A DNA stretch of 64,000 bases from Sedimentitalea xiamensis (GTDB taxonomy: Bacteria; Pseudomonadota; Alphaproteobacteria; Rhodobacterales; Rhodobacteraceae), in the NCBI RefSeq assembly GCF_030164465.1, contig NZ_JASNJE010000003.1, positions 124,001 through 188,000 of the forward strand, read 5' to 3'. The notes under the pieces were generated by a model that saw nothing but the letters and a program-made list of their open reading frames with translations, was not told the DNA's origin and made no database searches. Shown piece by piece: positions 1 through 8,403 of the stretch. The translations under genes were made by a program, and so were the position numbers. Each line of letters begins with the position of its first letter. Within the stretch, counting starts at the first letter, position 1.

Positions 1-1
1 C

Positions 2-910
2 ATGCCGGGCCACCGGATGAAGGTCAGGGGCGCGCTATACACGCCGCTGGACGGGCGGGCGGAACCGCAATGCGCGGGGGTCGCGATTGCCGAGGCGGCA
101 CGGGCCGCGGGTGCAACTGTCATGACCGCCTGCGCGGTGCGCAGCCTCGATGTCCAGGCCGGACGGGTCGCGGGCGTGGTGACGGAAAAGGGCCGGGTCA
201 AATGCGATGCGGTGGTTCTGGCGGGCGGCGCCTGGTCGCGCCTGTTCGCAGGCAATGCGGGGATCGACCTGCCGCAACTCAAGGTGCTGAACACGGTGAT
301 GCGCACCACCGTGGCCGAGGGACCACAAGCGTCGGTCTGGGCGGATGGATTCGCTTTGCGCAAACGCGAGGACGGCGGCTATACCGTCGCCTCCGGCACC
401 GAGAATACCGTCGATCTCGTGCCCGACAGTTTCCGCCTGGCGCGCCGGTTCCTGCCGGCGCTGATCGACGAGTGGAGCAGCCTGAGGTTCCGCCTTTCGG
501 ACCGCTGGAAGATCGAAGCGCAGGAGGCCCGCAGGTGGCGCCCGGATGAAATCACGCCTTTCGAGAAAACGCGCATTCTCGATCCGGCCCCGGTGCCGCG
601 CGTTCTGAGGTCCAGTTGGGCCGCCGCACGGGCCGCGTTCCCGTTTCTTCGGGACGCGGAGATCGTCCAGGGCTGGGCCGGGCTGATCGACGTGACGCCG
701 GACGCGGTGCCGGTGATCTCGCCGGTTCAGGACCTTCCGGGCCTGCATGTCGCCACCGGGTTCTCCGGGCATGGGTTCGGCATCGGTCCGGGGGCGGGAA
801 AGCTGATGGCGGATCTGGTAATGGGAACCGCGCCGGTCGTCGATCCGGCCGATTTTCGCTTGTCACGGTTTTCGGATGGCAGCCGCATTGCCCCGGACAG
901 CGGCTTCTGA
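2..910 (+). CDS. FAD-dependent oxidoreductase, DAO family (5' end outside window)
   Basis: This is the 3' part of a D-amino-acid/sarcosine/glycine oxidase type flavoprotein. The N-terminal GxGxxG nucleotide-binding loop lies upstream of the window, so the first ATG seen here is probably internal. Visible family marks are the second strand region VVLAGGAWS near residue 70 and the C-terminal FAD contact ATGFSGHGFGIGPGAGK near residues 252-268, which is typical of DAO enzymes that oxidise amines or amino acids. Substrate cannot be told. The convergent RidA-like gene 7 bp downstream is a sensible neighbour, because RidA proteins handle reactive imines that such oxidases release, but that link is inference. 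Confidence 0.85.
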   Translation: MPGHRMKVRGALYTPLDGRAEPQCAGVAIAEAARAAGATVMTACAVRSLDVQAGRVAGVVTEKGRVKCDAVVLAGGAWSRLFAGNAGIDLPQLKVLNTVMRTTVAEGPQASVWADGFALRKREDGGYTVASGTENTVDLVPDSFRLARRFLPALIDEWSSLRFRLSDRWKIEAQEARRWRPDEITPFEKTRILDPAPVPRVLRSSWAAARAAFPFLRDAEIVQGWAGLIDVTPDAVPVISPVQDLPGLHVATGFSGHGFGIGPGAGKLMADLVMGTAPVVDPADFRLSRFSDGSRIAPDSGF

Positions 911-916
911 CGCCGG

Positions 917-1303
917 TCAGTCCGCCCGCGCGGCCTTGACGGCGATCTCGACTTTCCAGTCCGGGCTGGCCAGTCCGCAGACCAGCAGGGTCGAGCAGGC
1001 CAGGTGGCCTTCCAGCATCCGGTCGCGCACCTGCCGGAAGACCGGGACGCCGGATGCGTCGCTGACGATGGCGAGCACGTCGACGATATCCGTCTTCGAC
1101 ATGTCGGCGACCGCCAGGATCGCGAAGATGTTGAGCCAGGCCTGTTCGTGCTGCGCTTCGGTATTGGCGGGCAGCGTGCCGTCCACGGAGATTCCCACCT
1201 GCCCAGACACGTGCAACATGCGGGCATATGCCGGGATTTCGACGGCTTGGCTGTAGCGGGAAAAGGACGCGGGCGCGGCGCCGGTGTCAATGATGCGGGT
1301 CAT
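917..1303 (-). CDS. RidA (YjgF/YER057c/UK114) family protein
   Basis: A 128-residue single-domain protein of the RidA superfamily, trimeric proteins that in the classic case hydrolyse 2-aminoacrylate and other enamines/imines. The HVSGQVGI segment (31-38) and the C-terminal KVEIAVKAA (117-125) fit the family. The conserved active-site arginine (Arg105 in the enteric enzyme) appears replaced by cysteine at residue 103 (segment LACSTLLV), so this is probably a divergent subgroup and classical deaminase activity should not be assumed. It is convergent with an amine oxidase-like gene and lies downstream of a metallo-hydrolase on the same strand, separated by 63 bp holding a hairpin. Confidence 0.85.
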   Translation of the reverse strand: MTRIIDTGAAPASFSRYSQAVEIPAYARMLHVSGQVGISVDGTLPANTEAQHEQAWLNIFAILAVADMSKTDIVDVLAIVSDASGVPVFRQVRDRMLEGHLACSTLLVCGLASPDWKVEIAVKAARAD

Positions 1304-1331
1304 GATGACGCCCCTCTTGATGTTCTGGCGT

Positions 1332-1356
1332 GGACGGGCCGGTCGGCGGCCCGTCC
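1332..1356 (-). terminator. Hairpin between metallo-hydrolase and RidA-like gene
   Basis: GGACGGGCC at 1332-1340 and GGCCCGTCC at 1348-1356 form a perfect 9-bp stem with a 7-nt loop, 10 bp past the stop of the upstream metallo-hydrolase gene. There is no T-run, so it may attenuate transcription or protect a 3' end instead of terminating strictly. Confidence 0.4.
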
Positions 1357-1366
1357 GGAAATCCCG

Positions 1367-2290
1367 TCACAGCAGCAATTGATAACTGTGTGGCGCGAAA
1401 TGAAAACCGTCTCCGCGTGTTTCCACAAAGCCGATGCCGGGCCAGGGCATGTGGTAGCCGATCATCGGCACCTTGTCTGCGGCCAGCATGTTCAGGATGG
1501 CGCGCCGTGTCGTGGCCGCGGCTTCCTTGTCGCGGTCGAACTTGACCTCCCAATCCGGATGGGCCAGCGACCAGACATAGTGATTGGCGAAGTCGGCGCC
1601 GATCAGGAGCTGTTTGCCGCCGCTGTCCAGCATGTAGGCCATGTGTCCGGGCGTGTGGCCGAAAGCCTCCATCGAAGTGATGCCGCCGGCCACATCGGCA
1701 CCTCCGTTGATCATCTCCGTCCGTTCCGCCAGCGGGCGCATCTGCGCCTCGAAGGTTTCGTTGCCGGACATGTCCCAGGAGTCGAATTCCACCGCTCCGG
1801 TGACGTAGCGGGCATTCGGATAGGTCGGCGCGCCCTCGTTCATCAGCCCGCCGATGTGATCTCCGTGCATGTGGGTGATCACCACGACGTCGATCATGTC
1901 CGGCGTATAGCCGGCGGCGGCCAGTGCGGCGGTTGTCCCGGCTGCCGACAGGCCGGTGTCAAACAGAACCAGTTCGCTGCCGGTGTTCACGACGGTCGGG
2001 GTAAAGAAGAACTGGGCCTGATCCACGGGCAGCCGCGCGGCCTCTGAAACCGCCGCGAATTCCTCGGCGGAGACGTTCATGCCGAAGATGGTTTGCGGGT
2101 CGGGAACGGCGCGGCTTCCGGCGAGAATGGTCGTGACTTCGAAATCGCCCAGCTTGATCCGGTTGTAGGGCGCATGTCCTGCCCCCATCATCGGGGCCGC
2201 GGCCTTCGCCCAGGTGGCCGCAGCCAGTGGCAGCGCCGCGGCGCCTGCGAGCGCCGCGCGCCGCGTGAGCCTTGTGCTCGTGAGAGACAT
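1367..2290 (-). CDS. Tat-exported MBL-fold metallo-hydrolase
   Basis: A 307-residue metallo-beta-lactamase fold hydrolase. The start was set at the ATG at 2290, which has AGGAGG 8 nt upstream and begins a twin-arginine signal (LTRRAALAGAAALPLAAATW, residues 8-27), so the mature enzyme should be periplasmic and exported folded. The zinc site is intact: HMHGDH at 140-145 followed by a later GHTPGH and an Asp-containing GADF. Family relatives include quorum-quenching lactonases, arylsulfatases and glyoxalase II-like enzymes; the sequence does not tell which substrate is used. The same frame stays open far upstream, but that region lies opposite gltX and is not coding. Confidence 0.88.
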   Translation of the reverse strand: MSLTSTRLTRRAALAGAAALPLAAATWAKAAAPMMGAGHAPYNRIKLGDFEVTTILAGSRAVPDPQTIFGMNVSAEEFAAVSEAARLPVDQAQFFFTPTVVNTGSELVLFDTGLSAAGTTAALAAAGYTPDMIDVVVITHMHGDHIGGLMNEGAPTYPNARYVTGAVEFDSWDMSGNETFEAQMRPLAERTEMINGGADVAGGITSMEAFGHTPGHMAYMLDSGGKQLLIGADFANHYVWSLAHPDWEVKFDRDKEAAATTRRAILNMLAADKVPMIGYHMPWPGIGFVETRGDGFHFAPHSYQLLL

Positions 2291-2626
2291 TCTGAATCCT
2301 CCTGTTCCTGTCTTTTCATGTCTTGTGCTTGGCAAGCTAGGTCGGGGTCGGCTGAAAGCGACTGCGAAATGCAAATTGACGGCCTGCCTGCCCAGATCAG
2401 CATGCCCAAGTGAGACGGCTGCCGCAACGGGCGTGAAGGGGGCAAGCGAAAGCATGGCCTGCGTGCGGGCGCTGTTTGACCGACCTGTGATCCGGTGGGA
2501 GATATGGGGACCGTAACTGCCGGGCCGGACGGAAGGTTTCCCACCGGCCCGGAGGCGCCTTCCGAAACCCGCGCCGCTGGACAAATCCGCATCCCTGTGA
2601 CAACAGACCGCCAACAGGAGACGCCC
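2291..2626. other. Intergenic region between divergent metallo-hydrolase and gltX
   Basis: 336 bp between two divergent start codons. It holds the ribosome binding sites of both genes (AGGAGG for the metallo-hydrolase, AGGAG 8 nt before gltX) and presumably both promoters. I see no convincing -35/-10 pair, small gene or structured RNA. Confidence 0.6.
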
Positions 2627-3952
2627 ATGACAACGACCCGTTTCGCCCCTTCGCCCACTGGCTACATTCACGTCGGAAACCTGCGCACCGCCCTCATGAA
2701 CTACATGATCGCGCGCAAGTCGGGCGGAACCTTCATCCTGCGGATCGACGACACGGACCCGGAACGGTCGAAAGAGGAATATGTCGATGCGATCAAGGAG
2801 GACCTCACCTGGCTCGGGCTGCACTGGGACCGGGTCGAACGGCAATCCGAACGTCTGGATCGTTATGCCGCCGCCGCCGACCGGCTGCGCGAGATGGGGC
2901 GGTTCTACGAAGCCTTCGAAACGCCGACCGAACTGGACCTGAAGCGCAAGAAGCAGCTGAACATGGGCAAGCCTCCGGTCTATGACCGCGCGGCCCTTGC
3001 CCTTGGCGGCGCCGAAAAGGACGCGCTGCGGGCGGAACGCGGGCAAGGGGTCTGGCGCTTCAAGCTCGACCATGAACGGATCGAGTGGAACGACGGCATC
3101 CTGGGCGATATCTCCATCGACGCGGCAAGCATCAGCGATCCGGTTCTGATCCGGGGCGATGGTCAGGTTCTCTATACCCTGGCGTCGGTCGTGGACGACA
3201 CCGAAATGGGCGTTACCCACGTCGTGCGCGGTTCGGACCACGTGACCAACACGGCGACGCAGATCCAGATCATCCGCGCCCTTGGCGGGACGGAACCTCA
3301 GTTTGCGCATCATTCGCTGCTGACGGGCCCGCAGGGCGAGGCGCTGAGCAAGCGGCTCGGCACTCTGGCTTTGCGCGACCTGCGCGCGCGGGGGGTTCAG
3401 CCGATGGCGTTGCTGAGCCTGATGGCGCGGCTTGGGTCGAGCGATCCGGTCGAACTGCGAACCGACATGGCCGAGTTGATAGACGGTTTCGACATCGGCC
3501 GTTTCGGCAGCGCGCCGACCAAGTTCGACGATCAGGACCTTTATCCCTTGACGGCGCATTACTTGCAGGGCCTTCCCCTTGACGCTGTCCGGGACCATGT
3601 TCGCGGACTGGGCGTGCCGGAACACCTGGCCGATGCGTTCTGGACGATGGCGCGCGACAACATCACGACCCTGGCGGATCTGGAAGGCTGGTGGCATCTG
3701 TGCCGCGACGGCGCAGAGCCGATGATTGCGCCGGAAGACGGGGAATTCGTGGCGCAGGCAATGGCGCTTTTGCCCGATGCGCCGTTTGACGCCGACACCT
3801 GGGGCCAGTGGACCGCGGCGGTGAAGGATGCGACCGGGCGCAAGGGAAAGGGGTTGTTCATGCCCTTGCGCAAGGCCGTGACCGGGTTGGAACGCGGTCC
3901 GGAAATGGCGATCCTCATGCCGTTGTTGCAGGTGGTGCGCGCGCGCCGCTGA
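2627..3952 (+). CDS. gltX: Glutamate--tRNA ligase
   Basis: Charges tRNA-Glu (and, in organisms with GatCAB, often tRNA-Gln) with glutamate; a cytoplasmic class I synthetase. The 441-residue protein starts at the ATG at 2627 with AGGAG 8 nt upstream. The HIGH-type motif is PSPTGYIHVGNLR at residues 8-20 and the IDDTDPERS segment follows near residues 38-46. The KMSKS loop is reduced to ALSKRLG near residue 239. Alphaproteobacteria usually carry two GluRS paralogues, and the short length and SKR loop suggest the GltX2-like copy. An upstream in-frame extension to 2495 is not supported by homology. Confidence 0.93.
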   Translation: MTTTRFAPSPTGYIHVGNLRTALMNYMIARKSGGTFILRIDDTDPERSKEEYVDAIKEDLTWLGLHWDRVERQSERLDRYAAAADRLREMGRFYEAFETPTELDLKRKKQLNMGKPPVYDRAALALGGAEKDALRAERGQGVWRFKLDHERIEWNDGILGDISIDAASISDPVLIRGDGQVLYTLASVVDDTEMGVTHVVRGSDHVTNTATQIQIIRALGGTEPQFAHHSLLTGPQGEALSKRLGTLALRDLRARGVQPMALLSLMARLGSSDPVELRTDMAELIDGFDIGRFGSAPTKFDDQDLYPLTAHYLQGLPLDAVRDHVRGLGVPEHLADAFWTMARDNITTLADLEGWWHLCRDGAEPMIAPEDGEFVAQAMALLPDAPFDADTWGQWTAAVKDATGRKGKGLFMPLRKAVTGLERGPEMAILMPLLQVVRARR

Positions 3953-3994
3953 CTGCCGATCCGCTGCGTGGGACGCGGGTTTTGACCGATCCGG

Positions 3995-4591
3995 TCACAC
4001 CGGATTGAAGCGCGAACTATCGATCTGATCGATGATCCGGACGCCGAGCTGGCTCAGGCGCGTATCGACGCAGGCGGTTTCCGTGGCGCTCAATTGCTGG
4101 TGGCGCGGGTATTTCGGGGCCGCGCGATCGTCCAGGACCGGGGAGTCCCAACCCAGCGTCGTTTCGAAGAACCGGTTCACGCCCTCTTCCCCGTAGTGCC
4201 GCAGGAATCCCTGCACGACCACGTCGAGATAGCTGAGCAGGATCGGGTAGAGGTCGGAAGGAACGGTGTGGCGCCGTTCGGCCACCGCATAGACCGCCAC
4301 TTCGGGATTGTCCGGCAGCATGTGAGTGACTGCGGCGGTCGCGGGCACCCTGTCATAGGCCCATTCGCGTTGATCGAGCGCCTTCCAGTCCCCCTTTGGA
4401 ACCCGCGCGATCATGCCGTCGATCCGGGTACCCGGCGATGGCACCGCGGTCAGAAAGGCGACCGGGCGAAGATCCGTGTGCCGCCAGGCCCGCGCCCATC
4501 CGCTCAGAACGGCTGGATGCGGGTCGGCGAAATCATGGGTGGCGCTGTTCACCAGGCTGCCATAGCCGAAGAAATAGGGGTCTGCCGTCAT
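3995..4591 (-). CDS. Gamma-glutamylcyclotransferase-like protein
   Basis: A 198-residue protein opening with YFFGYGSLVNSATHD, the signature loop of the gamma-glutamylcyclotransferase fold, followed by the ChaC/GGCT-like GWARAWRHT. Members release 5-oxoproline from gamma-glutamyl peptides or act on related isopeptides; the exact substrate is unknown here. An in-frame TTG 12 bp upstream (4603) is an alternative start, but ATG at 4591 places the YGSL loop at the usual distance from the N terminus. It is convergent with gltX and divergent from the Rrf2 regulator gene. Confidence 0.75.
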   Translation of the reverse strand: MTADPYFFGYGSLVNSATHDFADPHPAVLSGWARAWRHTDLRPVAFLTAVPSPGTRIDGMIARVPKGDWKALDQREWAYDRVPATAAVTHMLPDNPEVAVYAVAERRHTVPSDLYPILLSYLDVVVQGFLRHYGEEGVNRFFETTLGWDSPVLDDRAAPKYPRHQQLSATETACVDTRLSQLGVRIIDQIDSSRFNPV

Positions 4592-4608
4592 GGGGCGTGG
4601 CAATCCGA

Positions 4609-4622
4609 TTGATGTATGTCAA
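4609..4622. promoter_or_regulatory. FNR/CRP-family binding site (TTGAT-N4-GTCAA)
   Basis: TTGATGTATGTCAA matches the FNR/FnrL consensus TTGAT-N4-ATCAA at 9 of 10 defined positions and lies 60 bp upstream of the GTG of the Rrf2 regulator gene, overlapping the 5' end of the divergent cyclotransferase-like gene. The spacing suits activation or repression of the regulator by an oxygen- or NO-responsive FNR/Dnr protein. The assignment is by consensus only. Confidence 0.5.
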
Positions 4623-4681
4623 ACCGCTTTTTCCCGCAATGTGCAACAAAAGGCAATCGGGACGAGACGAGGAGTGTTCCT

Positions 4682-5131
4682 GTGCGAATCACCAAACGAA
4701 CCAATATCGCGGTGCGCCTGCTGATGTATTGCGAGGCGAACAAGGACCGTCTGGTGACCAAATCGGAAATCGCGGAGTGTTGCAACATCTCGGAAAACCA
4801 TCTGGCCCAGGTGATCAACCAGTTGAGCCAGCTGGACTATCTGCACACGCAACGGGGCCGCAACGGCGGCATGAGCCTTGCCCGCGACGCCAACGAGATC
4901 CGGATCGGCGATGTCTTCCGCGATATCGAGGGGCAGTTGCCGATCGTGGAATGTTTCGCGGATTCCGACAACACCTGTCCGCTGGTCAGCGCCTGCCGCC
5001 TGCGGGTGGCCTTGTCGGATGCGGCGCAGGCATTTTACGCGTCGCTCGACGATATTTCTTTGGGGGCGCTGGTTTGCGACAACAGCGCCCTGATCAACAT
5101 TCTTCAGCCTGCGCGCTGCGGCGTCCACTGA
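4682..5131 (+). CDS. Rrf2-family iron-sulfur transcriptional regulator, NsrR/RirA-like
   Basis: A 149-residue dimeric winged-helix repressor of the Rrf2 family, sensing nitric oxide (NsrR) or iron status (RirA) through a [2Fe-2S] or [4Fe-4S] cluster. The GTG at 4682 starts RITKRTNIAVRLLMYC, the usual N terminus. The recognition helix region is ENHLAQVINQLSQLDYLHTQ and the wing is RGRNGGMSL (58-66). Cysteines at 91, 99 and 105 are the expected cluster ligands. Helix and wing look closest to NsrR, but the ECF...CPLV part also resembles RirA, so the ligand is uncertain. The FNR-type box upstream favours a nitric oxide/anaerobic role. Confidence 0.82.
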   Translation: MRITKRTNIAVRLLMYCEANKDRLVTKSEIAECCNISENHLAQVINQLSQLDYLHTQRGRNGGMSLARDANEIRIGDVFRDIEGQLPIVECFADSDNTCPLVSACRLRVALSDAAQAFYASLDDISLGALVCDNSALINILQPARCGVH

Positions 5132-7660
5132 TCATTCCCGGTCGCGCAGCACGCGCGCCGGAGGTGTCGCCAGGGGCCGCCAGGCAAAGGCGAGTCCGGC
5201 CAGCAAGGTGGCCAGCACGCCGCCAAACACGATGCCGAGAGCGGATGGCCAGATGATCGAGAACCTCGTGTCGAGCACGAAATGGCTGACCGCCCAGCCT
5301 CCGGCGATGCCCGCTGCCAGCGCCACCGCACCCGCCGCGGCGCCAAGGATCGCAGCCCGCAAGGCAAAGCTCGACAGGATGCGTCCGCGGGCGGCCCCCA
5401 GTGTCTTGAGCAGCGCCGCTTCGTAGGTTCGGCTCTGTTCGCCGGCCGCGGCGGCGCCGATCAGCACGAGGAAACCGGTCAGCAGCGTCGCCGCGGCGCC
5501 GTAGGAGGTGGCGGCAGCCAGCCCGGCCAGAACCTCGGAAACCCGGTCGATCGCGTCGCGCACCCGGATGGCGGTGATGTTCGGATAGGTATTCGCCAGG
5601 TCGCGCAGGACCCGCGCTTCGGCCGCATCTTCGGCATAGACCGTGGAAATGAAACTGTGCGGCGCTCCGGCCAGGGCCGCCGGATTCATCGTCAGAACGA
5701 AACCCAGCCCGGCGGTGGAAAAATCGACCTCGCGGAAGCTGGTGATGGTTGCCTGAATATCCCGGCCAAGGATGTTGACCGTCAGCGTGTCGCCCAGCGA
5801 GAGGCCCATCTCGTCGGCCTCTTCCTGGGCAAAACTGATCTGCGGCGGACCGTCATAGTCGGCGGGCCACCAGGTTCCGGCCGTGAGGCGCGTGTTCTCG
5901 GGCAGATCTCGGGCGTAAGTCAGGCCGCGGTCGCCCTGCACGACCCAGTGATCGCCCGCCACGTCGCGGGCGGGCTTGCCGTTGATCCGCGTAACCACGC
6001 CCCGCAACATCGGTGCGGTTTCCACCCGGCTGACGGCAGGGTCTTCCGCCAGGCGGCCGGTGAACCCGTCGATCTGATCCTGCTGGATGTCGACAAAGAA
6101 ATAGGACGGGGCAATCTCCGGCAGGTTGCCCGAAATGGCGGTGCGCAGATTGCCGTCGATCTGCCCGACCGCGGCCAGCACCGAGAGTCCCAGACCGAGC
6201 GACAGCACCACGGACGCCGCCCCCTCGCGCGGCCCGGAAATCGCCGAAAGCGCCCAGCGAAGCGCCGGGCGGCCACGCGCCGTCTGGCTAAAGCGCCGGG
6301 ACAGGGCGCGTATCCCGAAGGCGGAGATCGCAAGCAGAACCAGCGAAAAGGCGAGTCCCCCGGTGGTCCAGAGGGTCAGCCGCGCGGTGCCGCTGAACAG
6401 GATCGCCACCCCGACCAGAAGGGCCAGACCCAGGCCGATCGCCAGCAGGTAGCGCAAGGGCGGCAACATGCGGGTTCCGGACAGCGCATCGCGGAAGAGG
6501 GTCGCGGCGCGGACCTCTTCGGTGCGCGCCAGCGGCCAGAGGGTAAATATGAATGCCGTCAACAGGCCGTAGATCGCGGCTTCGGCAAGGGGGGCGGGAT
6601 AGACGGAGAAGGCCGCCGGGATCGGCAGGCGCGCCTCGATCAGAGGCGCCAGCAACACCGGCGCCAGACCGCCGAGCGCGACTCCCATCAGTATGCCGAG
6701 AACCGACAGCACACCGATCTGGATGAAATAGGTCTGAAATATTGTCGATCTGTCCGCGCCCAGTGTGCGCAGAGTCGCGATCACGCCGGTCTTTCCCGCC
6801 AGGTAGCTGCGGACCGCCGCGGCAACGCCGACGCCGCCGACGGCCAGTCCCGACAGGCCGACAAGGACCAGGAACGATCCCAATCTTTCCACGAATTCGG
6901 ACAGGCCGGGCGCCCCGTTCCGTGCATCCGTCCAGCGCAGGCCGGACCCTTCGAAACGGGCGCGGGCCTCGGCCGACAGGGAGTCAAGATCGCTGCCGGA
7001 GGGCAGCAGCAGGCGGTATTTCGTGTCAAAGAGCGTGCCGGGGGCAAGCAACCCCGAGTTGCGCAGCCCCGCGGTCGCGACGAGGGTGCGCGGTCCGAGG
7101 CCGAATCCCTCCGCCGCGCCGTCCGGTTCGTGAACGAGCGTCGCCATCAGGATGAATTCCTGGGTGCCAAGCCGGAACCCGTCGCCGATGTTCAGCCCGA
7201 GCCTGTCGATCAGGATGCGGTCCATCACCCCGCCGGGACGTCCGTCGCGGCCCGCGAAAGCCTCCGCCAGCGGCATGGCCGGTTCCAGCCTCGGGGTTCC
7301 AACCAGCGGATAGGCGGCATCGACAGCCTTGACCTGGGTCAGCCCGCGTTCGGTTTCGCCATTCCGGTCCACGACGGCCATCGATCTGAAATCGACGGTT
7401 TCCGAGATCGCGGTCGCCACGTCTTTCATCCAGGTGCGTTCGGCGTCATTGGCGAACCGGTAGGTGAAACGCATTTCCGCGTCGCCGCCCAGCAATGCCG
7501 CGCCTTCGCGTTCTAGCCCGGCTTCGATTCCCGACCTGACAGAGCCAACAGCGGCAATGGCCGCGACTCCGAGCGTGAGACAGGCGAGAAAAATGCGGAA
7601 TCCGTGCAATCCGCCGCGCAATTCCCGACGCGCGAAGCGGGCCGCGAGCCGCAGGCTCAT
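5132..7660 (-). CDS. ABC transporter permease, YbbP/FtsX-like
   Basis: An 842-residue membrane protein of the MacB/FtsX superfamily with two FtsX-type domains (around residues 260-380 and 720-840), an additional central membrane block near 390-500 and large periplasmic loops. The architecture is that of E. coli YbbP, partner of YbbA, and related LolC/E-like systems that do mechanical work or move lipophilic molecules in the inner membrane without classical transport. Its ATG overlaps the stop of the ATPase gene by 4 bp, so the two are translationally coupled. It is convergent with the Rrf2 gene with no spacer. Confidence 0.88.
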   Translation of the reverse strand: MSLRLAARFARRELRGGLHGFRIFLACLTLGVAAIAAVGSVRSGIEAGLEREGAALLGGDAEMRFTYRFANDAERTWMKDVATAISETVDFRSMAVVDRNGETERGLTQVKAVDAAYPLVGTPRLEPAMPLAEAFAGRDGRPGGVMDRILIDRLGLNIGDGFRLGTQEFILMATLVHEPDGAAEGFGLGPRTLVATAGLRNSGLLAPGTLFDTKYRLLLPSGSDLDSLSAEARARFEGSGLRWTDARNGAPGLSEFVERLGSFLVLVGLSGLAVGGVGVAAAVRSYLAGKTGVIATLRTLGADRSTIFQTYFIQIGVLSVLGILMGVALGGLAPVLLAPLIEARLPIPAAFSVYPAPLAEAAIYGLLTAFIFTLWPLARTEEVRAATLFRDALSGTRMLPPLRYLLAIGLGLALLVGVAILFSGTARLTLWTTGGLAFSLVLLAISAFGIRALSRRFSQTARGRPALRWALSAISGPREGAASVVLSLGLGLSVLAAVGQIDGNLRTAISGNLPEIAPSYFFVDIQQDQIDGFTGRLAEDPAVSRVETAPMLRGVVTRINGKPARDVAGDHWVVQGDRGLTYARDLPENTRLTAGTWWPADYDGPPQISFAQEEADEMGLSLGDTLTVNILGRDIQATITSFREVDFSTAGLGFVLTMNPAALAGAPHSFISTVYAEDAAEARVLRDLANTYPNITAIRVRDAIDRVSEVLAGLAAATSYGAAATLLTGFLVLIGAAAAGEQSRTYEAALLKTLGAARGRILSSFALRAAILGAAAGAVALAAGIAGGWAVSHFVLDTRFSIIWPSALGIVFGGVLATLLAGLAFAWRPLATPPARVLRDRE

Positions 7661-8352
7661 TCGGCGGCTTTCCGGGCGGCTTCGGGGGCGATATGGCCGT
7701 CCCTCAGACGAATCACGCGATCGCAGCGACCGGCAAGTTCGTTCGAATGCGTGACCAGAACCAGCGTCGCCCCATGCGCGTCGCGCAATCCGAACAGAAG
7801 GTCCATGATCGCCGATCCGTTGGCTTCATCCAGATTTCCGGTCGGTTCATCCGCCAGCAGAATATGCGGGCGCGGCGCCGAGGCCCGCGCCAGCGCCACG
7901 CGTTGCTGTTCGCCGCCCGACATCTGCGCCGGGTAGTGATTGGCGCGGCTGGCCAGTCCGACAGTCTCGAGTTCGGCGGCGGCCCGGTCGAAAGCATCCC
8001 TTGCTCCGGCCAGTTCCAGCGGCGTCGCCACGTTCTCGATCGCGGTCATCGTGGGGATCAGGTGAAAGGACTGAAACACCACCCCCATGTGATCGCGCCT
8101 GAACCGTGCCAAAGCGTCCTCGTCCATCTTGGTCAGGTCCTGCCCAAGCGCCATAATCGTTCCGCCTGTCGCCCGTTCCAATCCGCCCATCAGCATGAGA
8201 AGAGAGGATTTTCCCGATCCCGACGGGCCGATGAGCCCAAGGGTCTCGCCCTTTTCGATGTCCAGCGTGACGGAATGAAGGATATCGACGCGCCCGGCAT
8301 TGCCATTCAGCGACAAAGAGGCATCTTTGAGGGATAGGATCGGATCGGTCAT
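7657..8352 (-). CDS. ABC transporter ATP-binding protein, YbbA/LolD-like
   Basis: A 231-residue ATPase of the LolD/MacB/FtsE class. Start set at the ATG at 8352 (MTDPILSLKDASL). The Walker A loop is GPSGSGKSS, the signature is MSGGEQQRVALARA and Walker B is ILLADEPTG, followed by the D-loop NLDEANG. It drives the permease encoded immediately downstream. The divergently placed tesA-like esterase gene reproduces the E. coli tesA-ybbA-ybbP neighbourhood, which supports the YbbAP assignment; the role of that complex is still poorly defined. Confidence 0.9.
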   Translation of the reverse strand: MTDPILSLKDASLSLNGNAGRVDILHSVTLDIEKGETLGLIGPSGSGKSSLLMLMGGLERATGGTIMALGQDLTKMDEDALARFRRDHMGVVFQSFHLIPTMTAIENVATPLELAGARDAFDRAAAELETVGLASRANHYPAQMSGGEQQRVALARASAPRPHILLADEPTGNLDEANGSAIMDLLFGLRDAHGATLVLVTHSNELAGRCDRVIRLRDGHIAPEAARKAAE

Positions 8353-8403
8353 GGGTCCTGCGACTGGTGAGTGTATCTGATGGCATATGGAGTGGTCGGC
8401 GCG

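Noticed and set aside
2291-3697. Upstream extension of the first metallo-hydrolase frame
   Set aside because: It would lie opposite gltX and put the Tat signal in the middle of the protein.
3984-3996. GACCG-ATC-CGGTC hairpin after gltX as terminator
   Set aside because: 5-bp stem, 3-nt loop and no T-run; too weak to call.
5282-7516. 744-codon plus-strand frame opposite the YbbP-like permease
   Set aside because: Shadow caused by high GC at third positions; low-complexity Gly/Arg/Gln protein without ribosome binding site.
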